This document shows positions 33,447-41,000 of a stretch of DNA of 41,000 bases, piece by piece; the first letter of the stretch is position 1; each line of letters opens with the position of its first letter. The notes under the pieces were generated by a model. The model was not told the DNA's origin and searched no databases. It saw only the letters and a program-made list of their open reading frames with translations. The DNA comes from Chrysomallon squamiferum (Eukaryota; Mollusca; Gastropoda; Neomphalida; Peltospiridae), in NCBI GenBank assembly GCA_012295275.1, contig CM022673.1, forward strand, positions 2,528,605-2,569,604. The letters are read 5' to 3'. A program made the position numbers and the translations under genes.

Positions 33447-36400
33447 AATGAACAAAAGTGTTGCTGGTTTCTAATTTCATTCAAACATGCCAGGGCATAA
33501 TTTCTGTATATTATATGCAAAATAAAATGTAAAAATGAAGTAAACATATTTTAACTTATTTTGGTTGTACAATATTATAAAACCCCACAGATTTTGCTGC
33601 AAATATTCAAAAAATCCCTCATAAGCGGTCTGTTTAGAGTTAATGAAGCAAAAGCATCCAAGATTTTTTGTAATAATATATTAGAAAACCAGATGTTGGT
33701 GAAAAGATTAAAAATCTCTTGTCTATTGTTTAAGATATTTCTTTTCTTGAGGAACTCGTGGGTGCATGACAGAAAGTAATAAATGATGTTTCTTCACACA
33801 ATTGAGGAATGCAATATGAAGAGGAAAAGATGAACAGATAATCACAGTATCAGATCACTTGTACCTTTGTGAACTGTTTCAGAAGCAGATAAGGAAACGT
33901 GATATATGTATATTGTCTGGAATAAAGAAAATGAAACATGGAACTGAGGATCATTGTTTCAGTTTTCAAGCTGGTTTTATGTTTCGCTATTCAAATTTAT
34001 GTCCTCTGGTTAAAAAGAAAGAAAAAACACATCCATCTGAAAATCATTGTTTGAGTTTATAAGTAGAATTTTTTTGTTGTTGTTATTGTTGTTGTTTTTG
34101 TTTAAATATTTTCAAATATTTATGGTTTGGTAAAGAAATGTTACAGGTTTTAGTTATTAATTTTTCCATATGTATTCCAATTAATATATATTATTTTATT
34201 TTATGTAGTATGTTTTTGTATTGAAATAATTTATAATACACTTACATTTTGTGAAGAATTATCATATTTTTAATATCCCTTTCAAATGTATGATACCCGA
34301 TGAAAAAACAGTACACTGATAGCTATTAAAGAGTTTGAATTATTTTTTTCTATTCAAATAAATGAGGTCAAATAAAAAAAAGAAAATGTCAATATATCTG
34401 ATAACCATTGTTTAATTATTTCAAGTTTGTTTTCTATATTTTAATATGAGATAACAAGAGGGGAAAAATAAATAGTCTGTGATAAAAACATTCAATTATT
34501 GGATTAACTTTTATTTTTAATTTGTTGTTCATATTCATGTACAGTCAGAGAAAATTGGTATTGGTTTAGGGACTTTTTTCAAATAATAATTAAAAAGAGG
34601 ACACAAGAACTCATTTGTATTATTCTGATTTTTGCTGACTCCTGAAAATTGCTTGGAAACAATAAAACAACTAAAATAAAAGGCCACTCTGTATGTATTA
34701 ATAATCTGTTCCTGCCATTAAGATTTCTTTTTCATTCCATGGGAAGATTTAGTTTAGACTAATATTACAGAATGCTTTTATCATAAGTGTTATCTGAAGA
34801 CATACTTATAAAATACCACTTGCTGCTAATAAGAAAGGGCAGCTTATGTGTTTTAAGTGATGCCATCAGAAATGCATATTGTTTAGACTGAGTGTCTGTA
34901 TTTAAATGTTTAAAATTGATAAAAAAAAAAACTGAGCCTGGAATAAAGCATGTCATTAACAAACATTCATTTCCTTTTTAGAAACAGATAAAGATTTTAT
35001 AGAATTCAGCAGCAAATGCTAAACACAGTGGGATTGTGTCAGAGTGACACCATGCATTTGATCCGAGTTTACAGTTGATTTATCTTGCCATTCCAAACTT
35101 GAGAAATGTCTTGATTGCCTCAAGATTATTTCTTTGTCGATAAAAGCTTCTCTGTTATTACTTTTAGCATTACGAATTTACATGTAAGAAAAAAAGAAGA
35201 AAAAGAAAAGAAAAAACAAGCTCAAAAAAACAATCTAAACATGCACAGAGTATTGGATTTGGCCAGATTGCTGAGAGGTGGTTCCTGTATCACAACCTAT
35301 AATGTTTAAACAAATAGCATTAATTGCAGATAGTACCATTAATGATGTTTGCAAAGTAACCTGAAACTTGAAACATAAACATTTTATAACACTGACTGAG
35401 TCAAAAAAGCAGAATTTTTTTTTTTAAATAAACCAATCATGAAGCAAAAACTGGATATTAATTTACACAAAAAGAAAACTGATGGGGATAAAGAAGACAA
35501 ATATCAGTAAAAATATAATAGAAAGTGTTAAGATATTTGGAAGAAGGTGATAAAAAATATGATGATAGAATAAGAATGAACTAAAACTGAACTGTCTGAA
35601 ATGTTCTTACAAATGTGGTTACACCCAATGAAGATTCAAGTACTGGCATTTGGTCCAGATAGTACAGATGTAAAAGTATTAGAGTGTGCAATGGTTTACA
35701 TCACTACAGTCAGTTGTTGATAAGAGTGAAATCACAGCAGAAAGAAAGTATTGGCAAAACTCAAGCAAGTTATGTACCTGCTACAAGCTCGGGTGTAATA
35801 TTATAACATAATGCTTAAAAAATGGATTACAGTCGCATGCTACACATAAGCATCCACTACTGTTGCAGTTTAAAGTTTCATAATCAGATTAGTAAAGAGA
35901 ACAATTGGATGTTTTGAAGCTTTGGCATATTTCTGTAAACATTCAGAGACATCAGAAACTGAATAAACCATCATTGCTATTTGCAGGCTGGTCTCCAGTT
36001 GTTGATCTTTTGATTAATGGCTTTGGATTTAACATTGTCTGGCTGACAAAAGCTTGTTTACGGTGCTTACTGGGGCCTGTCTGAGCCCGCGTGCATCTGA
36101 CTGCATTTCTCCCATTAAACTAATGCATTAATGTCTTTTCTTCACAGGATACTGGACCCATTTGTGCTAGGAACGTGTAAGATATCCATTACTTACCACA
36201 TACAGTTGATTCACCAGACTTAAACAAATGAGCGCTGTGTTCTGACTAATAGGTGTGTGCCAAACAGAACTAGATAAGAAACACACAGAAACACATGTTC
36301 AAAGATTACAGAGATCCTGATTTCTGTGGCAGTACAAGTTAATAATTTAATTATAAATAAGCTTGAACTAGATTTTAAACCAGAGATTTAAAAAAGAATA

Positions 36401-37018
36401 GCTATAAACTGAGAAATGTTTTAATCAATGTTTAAAATTTTAGTGAAGATTTAAAAAATTAACAATAACATTTGCTACAGATTTGAATTAAAAAAACCAA
36501 TGATAGATTGAGAAATGTTTTAAGATACATTTTTTTTTTAAATGATTGAAATGAAAGAATCAAATTGATAAATGCTTTCAAAACCATATTGGATTGCCTT
36601 TTTAATTTTTTAATTTTTGGTATTATTAGTACTATTAGTATTAGTATTAGTATTATTATAATCTAAAAAAATAAAAATTGCCAAAATAAAAAATATATAT
36701 TTGAGAAGCATATTTTTTTCATAAGAAAATCAAAGAGCTGCGATCAGCTGTGAAAAATCCATTTTTGTAAAACATCATAAACTGTTGCGATATCATGCGA
36801 GACTACAGAATTAGTGACATTCCTCTGCTTATCATCTTCAGCCTACTATGATGTGTGGTGAATTCCTTCAATTGTAAAATAGATGAATGTTTCACACTCA
36901 ACAAGATCTAGTTGATTTTCAGACTGATATGACTCGGATCTTAAACAGTCATAAGAAAAAAACAACAAAAATGCTAAAAATTTAAACAATTCTATTATTT
37001 GACCTGAGGATATTTATG

Positions 37019-37020
<2 letters not shown>

Positions 37021-37052
<32 letters not shown>
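37021..37052. repeat. Poly(T) tract
   Basis: Uninterrupted T run of about 31 bases. Confidence 0.95.
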
Positions 37053-37053
<1 letters not shown>

Positions 37054-37493
37054 ACTTCTCCAATTGTGAACTTGAACTTGGTATATATAATTTACAGATC
37101 CACGTATCGTTACATATTTACATACATGTACCTTAAAATATTCACTGATAACAATTCTTTTTAACTTGATATTTCATTTCACCGAATTGCAATGAAATAA
37201 TGGTCTCAAACCTGTATTTACAATGACAGATAATGAAAATGTGTTAGAAAAGTAATTACTTTATCAACATTCATAATATATTTTATTAATAAAAACTATC
37301 ATTAACATAATGTCCTATTGCAGTAGGTCTAGTTTTTCTTGTACCTGACAATCAGATAAAATAATGCTGATCTTCATTTAATGTAATCATGAGGGATAAC
37401 GGTGAAAACATGTTAGAAATGTAAATGTTTCATGAATATTCATTTTACATTTTTATTCAGTTAAAATATTTCTATCATGGGCATGATGTCCTC

Positions 37494-37544
37494 CTGTAGT
37501 TATTAGTTCTGTGTCTGCCTATTTGAGTTCCGCTGTTCAAGTCC
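37494..37544 (+). mobile_element. tRNA-like SINE head relic
   Basis: A-box-like tgtagttattagttctg is followed at normal spacing by a good B box, tgttcaagtcc (37534-37544). No cloverleaf can be folded, so it is not a functional tRNA gene. Confidence 0.4.
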
Positions 37545-37780
37545 ATTAACTGCCCGTCAGTTTTATGCCCTAAAACAGATAAAACTGAATTGGCTATTTT
37601 ACTCAACAGCCAAGTATCTTAACCTACAGGATCAGCGTGTTTGAGAGAACAACTCTCATTTCAAATGCATTTACTAAACTAATGGGAGCTGTTCTATCAT
37701 TATAGACATCATGAACTTCATAGCAGAGTATAAAATGCCACTATTGCTAGAAGAAACTATGAAGTGTCCTTTAAGATTAA

Positions 37781-37824
37781 TTGGTTGAGCACTAGACTCA
37801 AACTGAAAAGCCTTCTTCAAATTG
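37781..37824 (+). mobile_element. tRNA-like SINE head relic
   Basis: The sequence ttggttgagcactagactca resembles a tRNA D-arm and A box. It is followed by the anticodon-like region caaactgaaaag and a decayed B box (cttcttcaaattg). It lies 240 bp from the relic at 37494 and 930 bp from the one at 38714. Confidence 0.4.
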
Positions 37825-37928
37825 TGTCTGTGGAAACTGAATGAAGTGTTACATTATTATTTTACTACCACTATTATTATTATTATAGTTATTGTTGATG
37901 AATTTTTTACATTTCTAATTCAGATATG

Positions 37929-37964
<36 letters not shown>

Positions 37965-38713
37965 TGTTAAATTTAATGGAACCTTAGACCATTTTTACCT
38001 TCTGAGGAATTCTAGTAGGTATAATTGTATTTTAAGAACATTACACATCAGTGAAATTCTTTTTCATTTTAGCTGACTGAAAATTGATTTCTTTTAATGT
38101 AAGTGAAAAAAACATTGTTTTTTGCAGCAATTTGTTGTAATTTCATTTCTTCACTCCCAGGGCACTCGGAATTTTCCACACCACGAGAGAGTGGGGACCA
38201 GTAATTATTTGAAACAGCAGTAGGTGATAAGACGACACTGCAGAATAACACTTGGGCAAAGAATGCAGGAAATTGATAGATGACAGGGAAAGAAGGGAAA
38301 GATCTGTGGAATTAAAGCTCAGAAATTCTTTTATTGTGGTGGCAAGCAGAGCTGAAAGAACACAGACTAATTGCATTTTCGTGTTCTGCTTGTTAAATTT
38401 TGAAAAATTACATGCGCATACATTTATAATAATTATCAGACTTAGGTGGTCTGTTATGGATGTTGGTTTTTTTGTTGTTTTTCTGATAGTGCTAAAGGAT
38501 GATCATAAATTCAGTTAAATGTCATGTAATACCAGATAAATTTAGCTAAATGTCATTTAATATCAGAATTAGGTTTTCTGTTAGTGAGATTCTGCAGTGC
38601 TTAAGGTTGAAGATGATTGAAATATCCTTTGAAGAGAACTTGCATGTGATATCAGTTATCTTGTAATGTCATACTTATGATTTTTGTTAGCATTGTTATA
38701 GATGTATATTTAA

Positions 38714-38830
38714 TTCAGTGATTAGAACACTGGTCTGAGGTGAGAGAGATTGCAGGATCAGTCCTGCTGTGTAGGCCGATCAGGCTGTTTCCCACTGCAA
38801 CCAGTATTCCACAAATGGTGTATTATTCTG
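38714..38830 (+). mobile_element. Degraded SINE, tRNA-like head plus start of body
   Basis: The tRNA-like head has an A-box-like gtgattagaacactgg at 38718-38733 and a B-box-like ggatcagtcc near 38755-38764. It is followed by tttcccactgcaaccagtat and the patch ccacaaatggtgtatta. The order matches the 5' part of the same molluscan SINE type as at 27088, which lacks this part. Confidence 0.6.
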
Positions 38831-39566
38831 ATTATTAGTTCTTTACACTTATATAAAATATCCTGTTACTAGAACAGCAGCAGTTCTTTTTTTCATTCAT
38901 ATCATTATCATACAAAGAAATAAACATAACTGTTTCATAGTTAACGAGACATTTGTAGAAAAATGTTGTAAATACTCAAATTTAAAAACAAGCAAATGTA
39001 GTAATATTTCCATTGGAGATAAAAAGAGAGAGAGAGAGAAAGAATATGTTTGTATGTGTTTGTGTGTGTGTGTGTGTGTGTTTGAACATTTCTGCATGCA
39101 AGCAATCAAAAATTCATTTCTGCTTCAACATTTTTGCATTTTCTACCAAGAAGTAATTGATGGGGCAAAATACTACAATGTTACTTCTTTTTATCTTTTT
39201 TTTTGTATAATCACAAATACTATTTGGTGTGTATTTATTCAGAGTATGTTTTACATGAGGGGAATGTTTTGCTGGCAAGCACCACATGTTCTGTATACCA
39301 CTGAAATATCTGAAGTGACAGCAAAGGTAAAGCAATTACATTTCTGTCAAGAACAATATTGCCGTTCTGATATCTTTACAACTTATAGAGGTTGTTTTTG
39401 TGGGTTTTTTTCTGAAATAATTTAGTTTATAAGTTATCTCGTTATTACATGTAAATGTGTTTATTTTGTATATGTCTGTGTAAATGTCATACAGACTTGA
39501 ATAAATGGGTTGAGTGCCAATTGGTACTAATAAAATAAAACAATTGTGGCCAAGATGCAATAATAA

Positions 39567-39611
39567 GTGTGTGTGTGTGCGTATGTGCATGCGTGCATGC
39601 ATACATGCACA
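39567..39611. repeat. Alternating purine-pyrimidine tract
   Basis: (GT)n passes into gcgtatgtgcatgcgtgcat and on to acatgcaca with no break in alternation for 45 bases. Confidence 0.9.
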
Positions 39612-41000
39612 GATTTATAAATATATGAAACAACAACAACAAAACAAAAATCTTATTTATGTCACTAACAATAACAGAAGTTGAAGAAAGTAAAGTATTT
39701 TGTGTATGATAAAGTAATAATTGATTTATGTATACAGGGAAAAAAAAATTGAAGTGGTTTTTTTTTGCACTGTATATTAATTTAATTTTTCTTCCATACA
39801 TATATAAACATTTTAATTTTTATATATCCTTAAAGCATTGAAATAGAATACTGGATGTATTAAGTAACTGTAATATTTGGTTTGTTTTCACAGTAGTCTG
39901 GAATCATCACCCACTGAGATGTATTTGTGTTCACACTGCACATGAACACTGAAATCCTCCTGAGATGTGTTTGTGTGTGTAACGTGTACAATGTAGCTGT
40001 ACTTGTTGACAGCGCTGCATACTTGGCATTGTGTCTGTTAATTATCTGCTTCAGTAACATGCCAGTTAGGTAACTGACACATATCTGAATATCTTTCTTG
40101 ACAGGGATATTTCATACTTAAACTGATAGATTACGACAAAACAACTAGTGCAGCTATGCAGATTGCTACTTGCAGATAACACTTGGTAGAGTTAACATGC
40201 TTTTGAGTAAATTATTTCCAGTCGTTTAGAAAGATTTTGATAATTTATAAAAAATAAAGAACAAAAAAAATTATCATACCGTTAAAATGTTTTCAAAATA
40301 AATACTTAGTCTTGTAAAAAAAAAAAAAAAAATTGTATTGTGGATTAAAATGTATTCAAAATAAATAATGTTTAATTTTTCACAGTATTTTTATTAAAAA
40401 AATAGAAATTTATTGGATTTACAATATTTTCATCATCATCATCATATTTTTCTTACTATTATTATTATTAGTAGTAGTATTTTGGTATTAGTACTGTGGT
40501 GATTTGGAGATAGTTGTATTATTATTATTATTAACATTTTCTTCATTTTAATTCAGTTGTAAAAGATACAGTTACATTACTCTTCCCTAAAACATTCCTA
40601 AATGTTTTCAAAGACCTGGAATACCACCTGCTTTATTGTTTATAATGACCAACTGTTAATTAATTTTGTTGTTGTTGTTTTTTTCACTGCAAGCTTTCTG
40701 AAGACAGATACATATCCTTACTTAACACCAGACTGAGCTAGTCTTGCTCTGTGAGGGCAGAGCGTCACTGTGTTCCTCTAGATAATGTGTTACCACCCTG
40801 ACTTGATTTACTGCAGACAGCATGCCAACTGTTAATAGTGGTATAGGTCAAATAGCACACCTTTCACAGGTGTTTCTTTATTGGTGTCACATGCCAGGAA
40901 ATTGCAACAACAAACCACTTTATTGGCCACCTGCGTAAAGTTACACTTTTTTACTGGCTCACGTGCATGCTATTTTCATTAAGAGCTTTAGAAAGTGAAT

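Larger units (their letters stand above)
18664..41000 (+). other. LRP4: LRP4-like gene (5' end only)
   Basis: Two coding exons are in the window: a signal peptide exon and an LDL-receptor class A repeat exon 12.2 kb apart, joined in phase 1. Extra cysteines in CxC pairs before the repeat and before its Trp resemble the first LDLa repeat of vertebrate LRP4 (CAC...CTCIPAQWQCDGDNDC as recalled). The neighbouring divergent CSTPP1 supports LRP4, because the two genes are also adjacent and divergent in human. LRP4 is a large single-pass membrane receptor with LDLa, EGF and beta-propeller domains; in vertebrates it binds agrin at the neuromuscular synapse and modulates Wnt signalling. The window shows only the start, so another LDLa-repeat receptor cannot be excluded. 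No further exon was found in 31049-41000, so intron 2 exceeds 9.9 kb. Confidence 0.75.
31049..41000 (+). other. LRP4: LRP4-like intron 2 (runs off the window)
   Basis: No further LDLa-like or EGF-like coding sequence was found on reading this stretch. It holds a CTGAC pentamer repeat (31536-31570), GT, TTTA and T tracts, a dispersed repeat copy (33327-33446), tRNA-like SINE relics (37494-37544, 37781-37824, 38714-38830) and a few less AT-rich patches (36000-36140, 40690-40960). Confidence 0.6.

Noticed and set aside
36140-36180. Possible third LRP4-like exon after cttttcttcacag
   Set aside because: In the required phase it reads GYWTHLC then TAG, with no LDLa cysteine pattern and no matching donor.
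37494-37824. Functional tRNA genes
   Set aside because: A- and B-box-like sequences are present, but no paired acceptor stem, anticodon arm or T arm can be drawn; better explained as SINE heads.
38135-38260. Possible exon after cttcactcccag
   Set aside because: No open frame in the needed phase, no LDLa or EGF signature, and no clear donor.
39054-39425. 123-codon plus-strand frame with a Cys-rich start (CLCVCVCVF)
   Set aside because: The start is a translated GT repeat; the rest has no recognisable domain, no splice links and AT-driven composition.

Overview
The window is eukaryotic genomic DNA, very AT-rich, with spliced genes (GT-AG introns), long introns, many simple repeats and decayed short interspersed elements. 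Intronic repeats at 27088-27290, 38714-38830 and 7500-7556 resemble, from memory, the tRNA-derived SINEs common in snail and bivalve genomes (ATAAAAGATCCCTTG body, TTAAATAAAACATTTCTT tail). I therefore infer a mollusc. The species cannot be named from this window.

Layout. (1) 1-about 4630, + strand: the 3' half of a gene whose earlier exons lie left of the window. Five coding exons (200-313, 793-1777, 2200-2363, 2661-2760, 3184-3241) join in frame into 472 residues of Ser/Thr/Pro-rich, probably disordered protein with many T-P sites and a KEN motif. I do not recognise the family. (2) About 5080-17336, - strand: a complete nine-exon gene for a 360-residue orthologue of CSTPP1 (human C11orf49), the centriolar-satellite regulator of the tubulin polyglutamylase complex. 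Most of its length is introns, including one of 7.1 kb. (3) 18664 to beyond 41000, + strand: the first two coding exons of a large LDL-receptor-family gene. These are a signal-peptide exon (18664-18709) and, after a 12.2-kb intron, one LDL-receptor class A repeat (30908-31048). The paired CxC cysteines of that repeat match my recollection of the first repeat of LRP4. The rest of the gene lies to the right.

CSTPP1 and the LRP4-like gene are head to head, with start codons 1.33 kb apart. As I recall, human LRP4 and C11orf49 are neighbours in the same divergent order on 11p11.2. The window therefore seems to hold an old conserved divergent gene pair, and this is its most interesting feature. CSTPP1 and the unrecognised left gene converge, with probable 3' ends about 450 bp apart.

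The remaining sequence is intron and intergenic DNA: AAT, GT, CT and GAT microsatellites, a fold-back element, a decayed tandem array, two local duplications inside CSTPP1 (one copying a 3' splice site, one copying the end of the coding sequence), and SINE relics. I saw no rRNA, functional tRNA, CRISPR array, or intact transposase or reverse transcriptase gene.
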